NCBI RefSeq assembly: GCF_019443285.1
Contig: NZ_CP080327.1
Span: 1,856,001 to 1,920,000, forward strand
Direction of reading: 5' to 3'
Source of the DNA: Aquisediminimonas profunda
GTDB taxonomy: Bacteria; Pseudomonadota; Alphaproteobacteria; Sphingomonadales; Sphingomonadaceae
DNA: 64,000 nt
This document shows positions 50,573 to 59,079 of the stretch, one piece after another (the stretch's first letter is position 1; every line of letters begins with the position of its first letter). The position numbers were made by a program, and so were the translations under genes. Below the pieces are notes generated by a model, which searched no databases, was not told where the DNA came from, and worked only from the letters and a program-made list of their open reading frames with translations.

Positions 50573-51103
50573 ATGTATAAATTCCTTCTTGTCGTTCACG
50601 CGATCATTGCCGCAGCCATGGTCGGGACTATTCTCATGCAGCGCTCTGAAGGCGGCGGGCTTGCTGGTGGTGGAAGCCCCTCAGGTCTCATGACAGCACG
50701 AGGCGCAGCGGATTTCCTGACGCGCGCGACAACGATTCTAGCAAGCCTCTTCGTGTTGCTTTCTATCGGACTGGCCGGTCTCGCGACATTCAACCGCGCG
50801 CCTGCAGAACTGGATACATCGCTTGCCAGACAGCCCGTTTCGGCGCCTGCTGCCCCTGCCTCTGACGTTCCCCTTGCCGGAACTGAAACTGGCGGCGCGG
50901 TTTCGACACCGGCACCTGCCGCCGTATCAACGAAGGCACCGCCCGCAGTGCAGACCAAGCAAGTCGCATCGACTCCCCCTGCCAAACCCAAGTCAAATCC
51001 AGCTTCTGCGCCAGTTTCTCAGAAGTCGGGCACAGTCACACCGCCTCCCGTAACGGTAGCCCCGTCTGCGCCTGCATCGGCTCCCGCCGACAAACCACAA
51101 TAA
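50573..51103 (+). CDS. secG: Preprotein translocase subunit SecG
   Basis: 176 residues. The first 75 are SecG proper: two membrane helices (about 3-22 and 52-73) flanking the conserved loop LMQRSEGGGLAGGGSPSGLMTARGAADFLTRATTIL. Residues 80-176 form a long low-complexity tail rich in Ala, Pro, Ser, Thr and Lys, probably disordered. SecG assists SecYE in protein export. pyrG begins 67 bases downstream in the same orientation, a common pairing in alphaproteobacteria. Confidence 0.95.
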   Translation: MYKFLLVVHAIIAAAMVGTILMQRSEGGGLAGGGSPSGLMTARGAADFLTRATTILASLFVLLSIGLAGLATFNRAPAELDTSLARQPVSAPAAPASDVPLAGTETGGAVSTPAPAAVSTKAPPAVQTKQVASTPPAKPKSNPASAPVSQKSGTVTPPPVTVAPSAPASAPADKPQ

Positions 51104-51170
51104 TATTTCCTGCTCAAAGGGGTTCTGCCCCTTGCCGAATCTGCATAGAGGTGTCTAAGCCTCTCCTCCC

Positions 51171-52805
51171 ATGGCGCGGTTTATATTCATTACCGGCGGC
51201 GTGGTTTCCTCGCTTGGCAAAGGGCTTATGGCAGCGTCGCTTGCCGCGCTCCTGCAGGCGCGTGGTTACCGTGTCCGCATTCGGAAATTCGATCCCTATC
51301 TCAACGTCGATCCCGGGACGATGTCGCCCTATCAGCATGGCGAAGTTTATGTAACGGATGACGGTGCCGAGACGGATCTCGATCTTGGGCATTACGAGCG
51401 CTTTACCGGAGTCGCGGCGCGCCAATCCGACAATGTCACGTCCGGTCGCATATATCAGCAGATCATTACACGTGAACGTCGAGGCGACTATCTGGGGGCG
51501 ACGGTTCAGGTGATTCCCCATGTCACTGATGCCATCAAGGCCTTTGCGATGACTGACGTTGATGACCTCGATTTCGTCTTGTGCGAAATTGGTGGAACTG
51601 TCGGCGACATTGAGTCGCTGCCGTTCATCGAAGCCATCCGGCAGCTGCGCAATGATGTCGGGCGCACCAATACGGTGTTCATTCATGTCACGCTTGTCCC
51701 CTATATCGCAGCCGCGGGAGAGCTGAAGACCAAGCCGACCCAGCACAGCGTGCGCGAATTGACGAGCCTCGGCATTCAGCCGGATATCCTCCTCTGTCGC
51801 ACCGAGCACCCGCTTCCGGAAGGTGAACGGGCAAAAATTGCCTTGTTCTGCAACGTTCGCAAGGAGGCGGTGATCCAGGCACTCGATGCCAGCAGCATCT
51901 ATGCGGTACCGCTTCAATATCATGCAGAAGGTCTCGATAACGAAGTCCTTCGTGCATTCGGAATGGAGCCGGGTTCTCCTCCTGACCTTGGTCGATGGGA
52001 TGACATCATTGACCGGCAGAAGAATATCGAGGGCGAAGTCACCATTGGTGTCGTTGGCAAGTATGTTGGCCTTCCGGATGCTTACAAGTCGCTTCATGAG
52101 GCACTCATCCACGGCGGTCTGGCAAACCGTGTCAAGGTCCGGATCAACTGGATCGATGCCGAACTCTTCGAACAGCCCGAAAGCGATGTGGCTGCAGCAT
52201 TGGAGCCGATGCATGCTATCCTTGTTCCCGGAGGCTTTGGAGAGCGCGGCAGCGAAGGCAAGATTGCGAGTGTCAAATTCGCGCGCGAACGCAAGGTGCC
52301 ATTCTTCGGCATTTGCCTTGGTATGCAAATGGCGTGCATCGAAGGTGCGCGGAATACGGCTGGTATCGCTGATGCGACCAGCAGTGAATTCGGCTCTGGC
52401 GGCTCACCCATTGTCGGCATCATCACCGAATGGATGAGTGAGGAGGGACTGCAGAAGCGTGAGGCTGGCGGTGATCTCGGGGGTACAATGCGCCTGGGCG
52501 CCTATGAGGCAACGCTTTCAGGCAACAGCCATGTCGCCAGCATTTATGGGACGACCTCGATTTCGGAGCGGCACAGGCATCGATACGAGGTCAACGCGCA
52601 TTACAAGGCACCACTTGAAGCGGGTGGATTGGTTTTCAGCGGCATGTCGCCCGATGGCGAATTGCCCGAAATTGTCGAGCGCCCCGATCATCCATGGTTT
52701 GTTGGTGTCCAGTTTCACCCGGAACTGAAATCCAAACCATTTGACCCGCACCCGCTCTTTGCAAGCTTCATTGAGGCTGCGGTCAAGCAAAGCCGCTTGG
52801 TCTGA
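51171..52805 (+). CDS. pyrG: CTP synthase
   Basis: 544 residues; converts UTP to CTP with glutamine-derived ammonia. The synthetase domain begins [78 protein letters not shown]. The class I glutaminase domain has the nucleophile cysteine in [20 protein letters not shown] and the His/Glu pair in [20 protein letters not shown]. Length and motifs are fully normal. The TetR-type gene converges on it with an 11-base gap. Confidence 0.98.
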   Translation: MARFIFITGGVVSSLGKGLMAASLAALLQARGYRVRIRKFDPYLNVDPGTMSPYQHGEVYVTDDGAETDLDLGHYERFTGVAARQSDNVTSGRIYQQIITRERRGDYLGATVQVIPHVTDAIKAFAMTDVDDLDFVLCEIGGTVGDIESLPFIEAIRQLRNDVGRTNTVFIHVTLVPYIAAAGELKTKPTQHSVRELTSLGIQPDILLCRTEHPLPEGERAKIALFCNVRKEAVIQALDASSIYAVPLQYHAEGLDNEVLRAFGMEPGSPPDLGRWDDIIDRQKNIEGEVTIGVVGKYVGLPDAYKSLHEALIHGGLANRVKVRINWIDAELFEQPESDVAAALEPMHAILVPGGFGERGSEGKIASVKFARERKVPFFGICLGMQMACIEGARNTAGIADATSSEFGSGGSPIVGIITEWMSEEGLQKREAGGDLGGTMRLGAYEATLSGNSHVASIYGTTSISERHRHRYEVNAHYKAPLEAGGLVFSGMSPDGELPEIVERPDHPWFVGVQFHPELKSKPFDPHPLFASFIEAAVKQSRLV

Positions 52806-52816
52806 TCAGCGCAGGT

Positions 52817-53392
52817 TCAGGCAGATTGCGGGGTTCCGCCGGCTGATGTCAGAATTGCAAGCGCGCGAACGGCACGCGCCATTGGCTGTTCGCCGACACA
52901 GATTTCAATCAGCGCCAGACCATCGATAAGGGCAATGATCGCCAGTGCAACTCCGGCGCGGTCGACCCCATCAGGCAGGTCAAGGCGGGATTCTACCCAA
53001 GCTTGAAATCCGAAAATGATCTGGTTGGAAATTGCTGCGAATGGCACTTCGTTGCGGGCTGCTGCTGCAATGACTTCGACCCAGAGTCTCATGAAACCGC
53101 GCATTTCCGGTTGACCAGCGACGCCTGCGGCACGCGAAACAAAGTCAGCAACGTGAAAAACCTGCCCCTCTGGCAAGGCACGTTCAAGAGACGCCATCAT
53201 TTGCCCGGCGATGCGTTCCAATGATGCGGACAGCACTTCCGCCTTGTCCTCGAAATAGTAGAGCAGCATGCGATCGCTGACGCCCGCGGCGGCGGCAAGC
53301 TGGCGTAGGCTCATTTTCGCAAGACCGTTCGCGAGCAAATGGGCAGAGAGTTTTTCGACAACACGTTCGCGCTGTTCGTCCCGGATGCTCAT
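52817..53392 (-). CDS. TetR-family transcriptional regulator
   Basis: 191 residues. The N-terminal helix-turn-helix (about 28-54) reads MSLRQLAAAAGVSDRMLLYYFEDKAEVLSASL, the usual TetR DNA-binding pattern; the C-terminal ligand domain shows no close relation to a named member. Directly upstream lie two near-identical 16-base palindromes. They span the promoter gap to two divergent membrane-protein genes, so it most likely represses itself and those genes. The inducer is unknown. Confidence 0.9.
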   Translation of the reverse strand: MSIRDEQRERVVEKLSAHLLANGLAKMSLRQLAAAAGVSDRMLLYYFEDKAEVLSASLERIAGQMMASLERALPEGQVFHVADFVSRAAGVAGQPEMRGFMRLWVEVIAAAARNEVPFAAISNQIIFGFQAWVESRLDLPDGVDRAGVALAIIALIDGLALIEICVGEQPMARAVRALAILTSAGGTPQSA

Positions 53393-53401
53393 ATTTCCTC
53401 T

Positions 53402-53417
53402 TGTAGCATATGCTACA
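53402..53417. promoter_or_regulatory. TetR-type operator 1
   Basis: TGTAGCATATGCTACA is a perfect 16-base palindrome starting 10 bases from the TetR-gene start codon. The same palindrome recurs, with one base changed, 27 bases away. Confidence 0.8.
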
Positions 53418-53428
53418 TTATTTTAGTG

Positions 53429-53444
53429 TGTAGCAAATGCTACA
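53429..53444. promoter_or_regulatory. TetR-type operator 2
   Basis: TGTAGCAAATGCTACA, the same 16-base palindrome with one central mismatch. It lies 27 bases centre-to-centre from operator 1, about two and a half helical turns. It ends 10 bases before the ATG at 53455, so the in-frame ATG at 53437, inside the operator, is unlikely to be the start. Confidence 0.8.
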
Positions 53445-53454
53445 GGATTCTCAC

Positions 53455-53868
53455 ATGTACGAGCCTCTATATGAGTTCCTTCCCATAGGCGCACTTGCAA
53501 TCTTTCTCGTAACTGCAGTGATGGCGGCGAACGGAAGGCAAGCAGCGAAACCGGCTGGATGGAGAATTCCGGCTGCATTTTCAGTCCTCTTTCTTGGCTG
53601 GTCGCTCTTTGCCTTGGCACAAGGGGGACTTGGCGGAGTGTGGGTCGAACACACGCGCAACGCTTGGGGCAATCAGATCTGGTTTGACCTGTTGCTGGCT
53701 CTTGGGATCGGATGGTCCTTGCTCCTGCCTCGCACGAGAGCCGTTGGCATGCGGCCTTGGCCGTGGCTGGCTCTGCTTCTCGCCACAGGAAGTGTGGGGC
53801 TGCTCGCCATGCTGGCACGCTGCTTCTTCCTGGAAGAACGCGTTGCGCAACAATCGAGGAGGCAATGA
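53455..53868 (+). CDS. Four-helix membrane protein controlled by the TetR gene
   Basis: 137 residues with four predicted membrane helices: about 11-27, 42-62, 80-95 and 103-122. It begins MYEPLYEFLPIGALAIFLVT; the loop AQGGLGGVWVEHTRNAWGNQIWFDLLLALGIGWSLLLPRTRAVG between helices 2 and 3 is the most distinctive part. The pattern resembles uncharacterised TetR-linked membrane proteins; no function can be assigned. The start at 53455 is chosen because the earlier ATG lies inside operator 2. Its stop overlaps the next gene by one base. Confidence 0.75.
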   Translation: MYEPLYEFLPIGALAIFLVTAVMAANGRQAAKPAGWRIPAAFSVLFLGWSLFALAQGGLGGVWVEHTRNAWGNQIWFDLLLALGIGWSLLLPRTRAVGMRPWPWLALLLATGSVGLLAMLARCFFLEERVAQQSRRQ

Positions 53869-54215
53869 TGCAACTCTTCAGACTTTTCCTGACTGCCTGC
53901 CTGATTGCGATCATTGGATATACGTCAGTAACAATCGCCAATCACGGGCTGAACCTGATGCCGGTTTTCTTCGGAGACATGGCTGAAATGGCATGGCCAG
54001 GCCAATTCAACCTCGATTTCATGACATTTCTCGGGCTTTCGGCGATCTGGGTATCCTGGCGCCATCAGTTCAGCCTCGCTGGCATAGGTCTGGGATTGGT
54101 GGCATTCTTTGGCGGGATGTTGTTCCTCTCTACCTATCTCCTGTTCCATAGCTTCAGGACAGGGGGAGATGTCAGCAAACTGCTGCTGGGTGAGGGGCGC
54201 GCGGCCGGCCGTTGA
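53868..54215 (+). CDS. Three-helix membrane protein, second gene of the TetR-controlled pair
   Basis: 115 residues with three predicted membrane helices (about 4-25, 51-66 and 70-95). The loop NHGLNLMPVFFGDMAEMAWPGQFNLDF has several acidic and aromatic residues and lies outside or at the membrane surface. AGGAGG at 53857-53862 is spaced 5 bases from the ATG at 53868, favouring it over the ATG three bases earlier. It is translationally coupled to the preceding gene. No family was recognised. Confidence 0.72.
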   Translation: MQLFRLFLTACLIAIIGYTSVTIANHGLNLMPVFFGDMAEMAWPGQFNLDFMTFLGLSAIWVSWRHQFSLAGIGLGLVAFFGGMLFLSTYLLFHSFRTGGDVSKLLLGEGRAAGR

Positions 54216-54258
54216 GCGAGCGCCGGGAGTTCCGCGGGACTGCTTGCTGCCAAAGCAG

Positions 54259-56328
54259 TCAGGATTTCTCACCGGTTATGAGGCCGACGCCAAAGCGCAG
54301 TGTAAAATAGGACCAGATCCAGTTCGTTACGACGGCAATCCGGTTTCTGACGCCTGAAAGGAAGCCGACGTGGACGGCGCCCCAAAGGAACCAGGCCAGC
54401 GCGCCGGCGATCTTCAGCCGACCGATTTCGACGACTGCGGATTTCCGCCCGATTGTCGCGAGGTTGCCTTGATGACGATAGACAAACGCAGGAGGCTTTG
54501 GCCGGCCGGAGAGTTTGTCCCGGATCAGGTCGGCAACATAACGGCCCTGCTGTTTTGCCGCAGGGGCCAGTCCTGGTACAGGCTGGCCGTTCCAGCCCAA
54601 GCTCGACGCGACGTCGCCAATCACGAAGATTTCGGGATGGCCCGGCACGGAAAGATCGCCGTCCACCGAGACGCGCCCCGCAGGACCGGGTTCGATGCCC
54701 AGCCAGTGTGCAGCGGGTGAGGCGGTTACGCCTGCAGCCCAAATCACGGTTTCCGTTTCGATCTGTTCGTCACCCATGAACACTGACTGCGGGCCAATTT
54801 CAGTCACGCGCGCATCTAGGCGGACTTCGACGCCAAGTCGCTCAAGCGCCTTTTGGGCCTCTACAGACATTTCCGGGGCAAAGGTCGGCAGCAAACGGTC
54901 TCCAGCATGAATGAGGATGACGCGTGCCGTGGCAGGATCAATTGCGCGAAAATCGTCTCTAAGGCCATTGAGTGCCATCTCGGCAATGGCTCCGGCCATT
55001 TCAACGCCTGTCGGACCTCCACCGATGATGACGAAGTTGAGCAGCCTTGCGCGCTGCTCCTCGCTCGCAGCAGCTTCGGCATGCTCGAAAGCGCGCAGGA
55101 CGCGGCCCCGGATTTGAACGCCATCTTCGATGCGCTTGAGGCCCGGCGCATAGGGCGTCCATTCGTCGCGCCCGAAATAGCTGTGCTGGGCACCCGTCGC
55201 GATAACAAGCATATCATATGGCACGGCTTTTGTTGCCGTCATGACCTGCTTCTTCTGCTTGTCGATAGCAGTAACTTCCCCGAGCAGCACGTTCACATTG
55301 TGGTCTGACCGGAACAGCCCACGGATCGTGATTGCAATATCCGCGGGGGAGAGGCTGGCCGTGGCAATCTGGTAGAGCAGCGGCTGGAAAAGATGGTAAT
55401 TCTGGCGATCAATAACGGTTAGCTTCACCGGCAGACGAGCGAGCCTTGCAGCGCAGGCAAGTCCTGCGAAACCTGCTCCCACAACAACAACGCGCGGCCA
55501 ATTGTCGGGGATGTGGTCATTGCGCCGTTCAAACAGGACGTGGCTCTGCAGCCAATTCGAAATAAATCCATCAATCGAAAGCCAGCCACCGCCATAAAAG
55601 CCCATGAGGCCGCACAAGAGAAGGGCCATCGGGTCGACGCCGGTCATTTCGAGGCCAGCCATGACGTTCATTGCCTGCTGCCCAAGGATGCCCAGAACGA
55701 GCAGCCCAAGTTGCACGGGCATGGCAATCCCGAGCAGCGCCAGTGGCAAGCCGATCATGGCAAAGCTGGGCGGCGTGTTCGAAAAGGTGTTCACGGGCAA
55801 AAATGCAGCAGCTTGCTGGGATGTCTCCGGCAGGAAGCCGAGGTAAAACCAGGTGGCAGCCAGCCAAAGGCGGAGCAATAGAAGCAAGACCGGTTGCCCG
55901 TGGCGATCCAGAGATCTTGCGAGCTTGATCACGCTCGGGAATATGGGAAGGGCGCCTTGACGAAGGCCGGAGACAAACAACGCATCAAGGGAAAAGGCCC
56001 CGGCCCCGTGCGTGACAAACCACATCAGAAAGACAATCTGAAACAATGTGCTATCGAATGGATCGCCGCTGAATTGGGCAATCAGGGCTGGCAAAAGCAG
56101 GATCAAAGCAGACCCTCGCCCGGCAAGGCCAATCAAGAGCAAGGTTGCCGCTGCGATCTTGATCAGCAAGCTGCCGTCGAGACCGTCCATCGCTGGCATC
56201 ACGGTTGCCTGGAAAATCCAGAAACGCCCTCCAAGATCAATGAGCGGCCGGACCGTGGTCATGATGGAAGCATAGATTTTCAACCAGATACGCAGGCTTA
56301 CTGTCAAAGACTTGTTAAAGCTGAACAT
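54259..56328 (-). CDS. Type II NADH dehydrogenase fused to an N-terminal DoxX-like membrane domain
   Basis: 689 residues. Residues about 20-265 form seven or eight membrane helices in what look like two DoxX/TQO-like halves (FWIFQATVMPAMDGLDGSLLIKIAAATLLLIGLAGRGSALILLLPALIAQF; LLLLRLWLAATWFYLGFLPE). From about 278 a full NDH-2 follows: FAD loop VVVVGAGFAGLACAARL (284-289), PLLYQIATASLSPADIA, NAD loop NFVIIGGGPTGVEMAGAIAEM, and VIWAAGVTASPAAHWLG with IFVIGDVASS. It would pass electrons from NADH to quinone without pumping protons, beside the complete NDH-1 of this window. The start at 56328 is preferred over 56349 by spacing to GGAAAGAG. Confidence 0.88.
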   Translation of the reverse strand: MFSFNKSLTVSLRIWLKIYASIMTTVRPLIDLGGRFWIFQATVMPAMDGLDGSLLIKIAAATLLLIGLAGRGSALILLLPALIAQFSGDPFDSTLFQIVFLMWFVTHGAGAFSLDALFVSGLRQGALPIFPSVIKLARSLDRHGQPVLLLLLRLWLAATWFYLGFLPETSQQAAAFLPVNTFSNTPPSFAMIGLPLALLGIAMPVQLGLLVLGILGQQAMNVMAGLEMTGVDPMALLLCGLMGFYGGGWLSIDGFISNWLQSHVLFERRNDHIPDNWPRVVVVGAGFAGLACAARLARLPVKLTVIDRQNYHLFQPLLYQIATASLSPADIAITIRGLFRSDHNVNVLLGEVTAIDKQKKQVMTATKAVPYDMLVIATGAQHSYFGRDEWTPYAPGLKRIEDGVQIRGRVLRAFEHAEAAASEEQRARLLNFVIIGGGPTGVEMAGAIAEMALNGLRDDFRAIDPATARVILIHAGDRLLPTFAPEMSVEAQKALERLGVEVRLDARVTEIGPQSVFMGDEQIETETVIWAAGVTASPAAHWLGIEPGPAGRVSVDGDLSVPGHPEIFVIGDVASSLGWNGQPVPGLAPAAKQQGRYVADLIRDKLSGRPKPPAFVYRHQGNLATIGRKSAVVEIGRLKIAGALAWFLWGAVHVGFLSGVRNRIAVVTNWIWSYFTLRFGVGLITGEKS

Positions 56329-56486
56329 GGCGGCGTCTCTTTCCGGCATCTGCCGGATTGGCGACCGCTTGTCGCTCCGGCACTCTTAATACGCTGCCTG
56401 GAAGCAATCGGATACAATGGCCCGAAATTTTGATTACCCAGCGATCAAAGGCTCGCCGAACTGCAACCTGCTGTGAGCAGGGGCAA

Positions 56487-57842
56487 CTATCCGTCCGCGA
56501 GATAGGCTGCAAGCGTCTGGCGCATGTGGCGTATCCGGACTTCCTGATAGGTGCCCAATGTCTGGCCGGGCTTGCGGCTCGCCCGGATGCCGCGGGTCAA
56601 TCTGGCAAGATTATCGACATCCTGATCATAGATATAGGCGAGCTTGGGGTCGAGCCCGGGCGCAGACGCGAATGGCTCGTCCAGCGCGAGGTCAATGGTC
56701 TCTGGCGGGGGAGGCGGCCGTTCTCCCGGCCGGGTTGGGGCCAAGAACCAGAGATCGAAAAAGCAACGGTGAACCGAGTCCGGGTCCGGGCTAAACCGGT
56801 AAACCATTGGAAGCGATATGCCCGGAAAGAAGACGAAATTGGGGAAGCAGAAATACTCGATGGAATCCATCATTTGAGTGGATGAGACTGCGCTCAGGTC
56901 GACCCCGGTCTGCTCAGCCATCACTGTTCTCAGATGAGCGGCAAAAACATCGCGTGCGCGTTCTCCCGGCTGAAGTTTCAAACGTGCGCGGCCGCGGTCA
57001 AGACGTTCAAGCATCTCTTCCTCGGTCGGCGCACTCTTGAGGTGCGGGCTCTGAAATCCGATGGTGTGGATGAAGCGGCTGACATGGGGCCCCAAGAGAT
57101 CATATTGGCAATTGGCGTCGCCCGCGCTCTGAAGTCCTTCGGGATGGGTTGCGATCACGTGATAGGCTTCGAGAAATGCCTCGACAGAAAGCTTCCAGTT
57201 CGCCGGCAGATGCTTGCGGACGTGCGTGACGATATGCCGTTCGTCCATTGGCACGGGCAGATCAAGCGCGGTCACGGGATCGAGAAAGTCCGCTAGTGGC
57301 GGAGGGTCGCGCCCCAGGAATACGAAAACGAAGCCACCCCAGCGCTCAACAGAGACTTCGTCCAGGCCGCTGTTCGCGCGGTCGACATGGTCGAAGTCCC
57401 ACGCGCAGGGCAGGGACTTCAGTGCGCCATCGGACCCGTATGTCCAGCCGTGAAAAGGGCAACGAAGTAAAGCGGTTCGCCCACGTGCACCTGATGGCAA
57501 AAGCTGCATGCCACGATGGACGCAGCTATTTATGAAAGCGCGGATCGATCCATCCTCTTGTCGAACGAGGATCACGCTTTCGTCTGCAATATCGAAGACG
57601 ACATAATCCCGGGGCTCCGGCAATTCCTCTTCGCGGCACGCCATTTGCCAAGTTCGTGGCCATAACCGTTCGCGTTCGAGGCGCGCGATGTCCTCACTCG
57701 AATAAGCATCGTACGAAAGATCCTCATCGCCAAGATAGGTGTAAGCCTCTGCAATGAAGGTTTCGGGCGGGGGCGCGGCATCGGCCAGAACAATGTCCTG
57801 CGTCGAAGGACCGGGGCAACGTGCGATTTTCTTCTCGGTCAT
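56487..57842 (-). CDS. Rieske non-heme iron oxygenase, large subunit
   Basis: 451 residues of the aromatic-ring-hydroxylating oxygenase alpha subunit. The Rieske [2Fe-2S] ligands are Cys107, His109, Cys128 and His131 (SCVHRGMQLLPSGARG then LLRCPFHGWTYG). The catalytic iron site shows His228 and His233 in EAFLEAYHVIATHPEG, where the usual bridging Asp is replaced by a Glu/Ala context. The substrate cannot be deduced. The start at 57842 overlaps the upstream NTF2-like gene by 4 bases. Those two NTF2-like genes are too short on family features to call them its beta subunit with certainty. No ferredoxin or reductase gene is adjacent. Confidence 0.88.
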   Translation of the reverse strand: MTEKKIARCPGPSTQDIVLADAAPPPETFIAEAYTYLGDEDLSYDAYSSEDIARLERERLWPRTWQMACREEELPEPRDYVVFDIADESVILVRQEDGSIRAFINSCVHRGMQLLPSGARGRTALLRCPFHGWTYGSDGALKSLPCAWDFDHVDRANSGLDEVSVERWGGFVFVFLGRDPPPLADFLDPVTALDLPVPMDERHIVTHVRKHLPANWKLSVEAFLEAYHVIATHPEGLQSAGDANCQYDLLGPHVSRFIHTIGFQSPHLKSAPTEEEMLERLDRGRARLKLQPGERARDVFAAHLRTVMAEQTGVDLSAVSSTQMMDSIEYFCFPNFVFFPGISLPMVYRFSPDPDSVHRCFFDLWFLAPTRPGERPPPPPETIDLALDEPFASAPGLDPKLAYIYDQDVDNLARLTRGIRASRKPGQTLGTYQEVRIRHMRQTLAAYLADG

Positions 57843-58363
57843 CGGGTACGTACTTCTTGGCGTCGGGATGACAGGTCGTTGTCGCCACGCGCACCGCGCA
57901 GCGCCGACGGAGTCTCGCGCAGCCAATTGTCTGTGGCCGGCATGCTCCAGCAACTGTCGTTGAGCTCGCTTCGGTGCGCGATTTTCCAGATCCCGGCGCG
58001 CCTTTCGTAACGGTCGACATACCGACCAATCACGACAAAGTCCGTTTCGACGCCTTCCGCAACAATCCGATGGTAGGCATTGAAGTAGATCTCGCCGAAA
58101 GCGACATCGCCTTCGATTGAGATGTTCATTTGGCCAAGCATGTGATGATTGAATTTGTGGTCGCGCAGTATCTCAATGGCAAACTCGCAAAAATCGCTCC
58201 CCGATCCGGCGAAGAAACCTCGGTCGTCTGTGGCATCGGGATGATAGACCGAACGCAGCAGCTCAAGGTCAAGCCGGTCGAGGCCGCGCATATAGTCTAT
58301 CGACAATTGGCTAATCGCACGATGGTCAAGCAGTTCCTGTAGCGCGGGGTCGCGTTCGATCAT
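57839..58363 (-). CDS. SnoaL/NTF2-like protein (possible oxygenase beta subunit or dehydratase)
   Basis: 174 residues of the cone-shaped NTF2-like fold: DHRAISQLSIDYMRGLDRLDLELLRSVYHPDATDD, then GQMNISIEGDVAFGEIYFNAYHRIVAEGVETDFVVIGRYVDRYERRAGIWKIAHRSE. The Tyr/Asp and Asp/His positions resemble SnoaL-type dehydratases, and the fold is shared with ring-hydroxylating dioxygenase beta subunits. The start at 58363 gives an ATGA overlap with the upstream paralogue; the ATG four codons earlier is less likely. It is coupled to the Rieske gene by another 4-base overlap. Confidence 0.8.
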   Translation of the reverse strand: MIERDPALQELLDHRAISQLSIDYMRGLDRLDLELLRSVYHPDATDDRGFFAGSGSDFCEFAIEILRDHKFNHHMLGQMNISIEGDVAFGEIYFNAYHRIVAEGVETDFVVIGRYVDRYERRAGIWKIAHRSELNDSCWSMPATDNWLRETPSALRGARGDNDLSSRRQEVRTR

Positions 58364-58884
58364 CGCACATTCCATTCGTAGAGCGGATCATCCGGTTTGC
58401 GCGCGCCGTGTCTGCGCAAACTGTTGTAAAGTCCGCCAACGACCTGCATCGTTGTTGGCCCTTGGCGATTCCAGTCCATGACATAGAGACGCTCAGTGAT
58501 GCGCCACGCGCCGTCCCGTAGTTCGAGCGTATCCAGGTAACGACCCCCCACAGTCATTTCCACTTCGGCGCCGTGCTCACCCAAGATGTGCAGAGCCACG
58601 CAGCCGGTTTCGGCCCGTGCGCGGTTCCCAGAAAGTTCGACGATCGTATTGCAGATTCGGTGATGGGTGAGCCGCATTCCAGAGAGGGCCTGCAGCAGCG
58701 AGGCGCACGTCGATGCCTTATCCTGTGGACCGCTTCCATAATCCAGCGTGGCGTCGTCAGCGAAGACCCGATCCAGTTCTTCAGCATCACAGCGATCTAT
58801 CCCGCGACAATAACGTGCGAGCACTTCCGCAATCTCCTGCCGCGCAGCCACACTGCGGATTAGTTCAAGGTCGACCTGATCCAT
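58360..58884 (-). CDS. SnoaL/NTF2-like protein, paralogue of the adjacent gene
   Basis: 174 residues: ARQEIAEVLARYCRGIDRCDAEELDRVFADDATLDYG, LTHHRICNTIVELSGNRARAETGCVALHI and GGRYLDTLELRDGAWRITERLYVMDWN. Length and layout match the downstream gene (57839-58363), although the sequences have diverged. It is the first gene of the three-gene unit that ends with the Rieske oxygenase. Up to purB (59080) there are 195 bases without a gene, holding both promoters. Confidence 0.8.
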   Translation of the reverse strand: MDQVDLELIRSVAARQEIAEVLARYCRGIDRCDAEELDRVFADDATLDYGSGPQDKASTCASLLQALSGMRLTHHRICNTIVELSGNRARAETGCVALHILGEHGAEVEMTVGGRYLDTLELRDGAWRITERLYVMDWNRQGPTTMQVVGGLYNSLRRHGARKPDDPLYEWNVR

Positions 58885-59079
58885 CGGATCAGACTAGACT
58901 GCGGCATGCTTGAGTTGGGCCTGACGCAATTGCTAGTCCGAGTTCTTGTAAAGCGTCAGCCAAAAGCCGGTCCCGATGGCCCGCAGGAAAATCGCACAAG
59001 TTGGCCGACGCGATTTGAAGCCTGCGGTACCCTCTGTTAGAGGGCCTCCGCATTCCCCTTTTCGACACAAGGATGTTTC

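Noticed and set aside
50449-50580. A 43-codon frame with GAGGAGG ahead, overlapping the start of secG
   Set aside because: The ribosome-binding-like stretch is tempting, but the product is just Arg/Pro-rich (MPRFLPSKGLFSRQRLQ and onward). It has no signal or domain, and it ends 8 bases inside secG. A translated leader cannot be excluded.
51114-52328. A 404-codon open frame antisense to pyrG
   Set aside because: pyrG is complete and fully conserved on the plus strand; the antisense frame has no ribosome-binding site or family motif.
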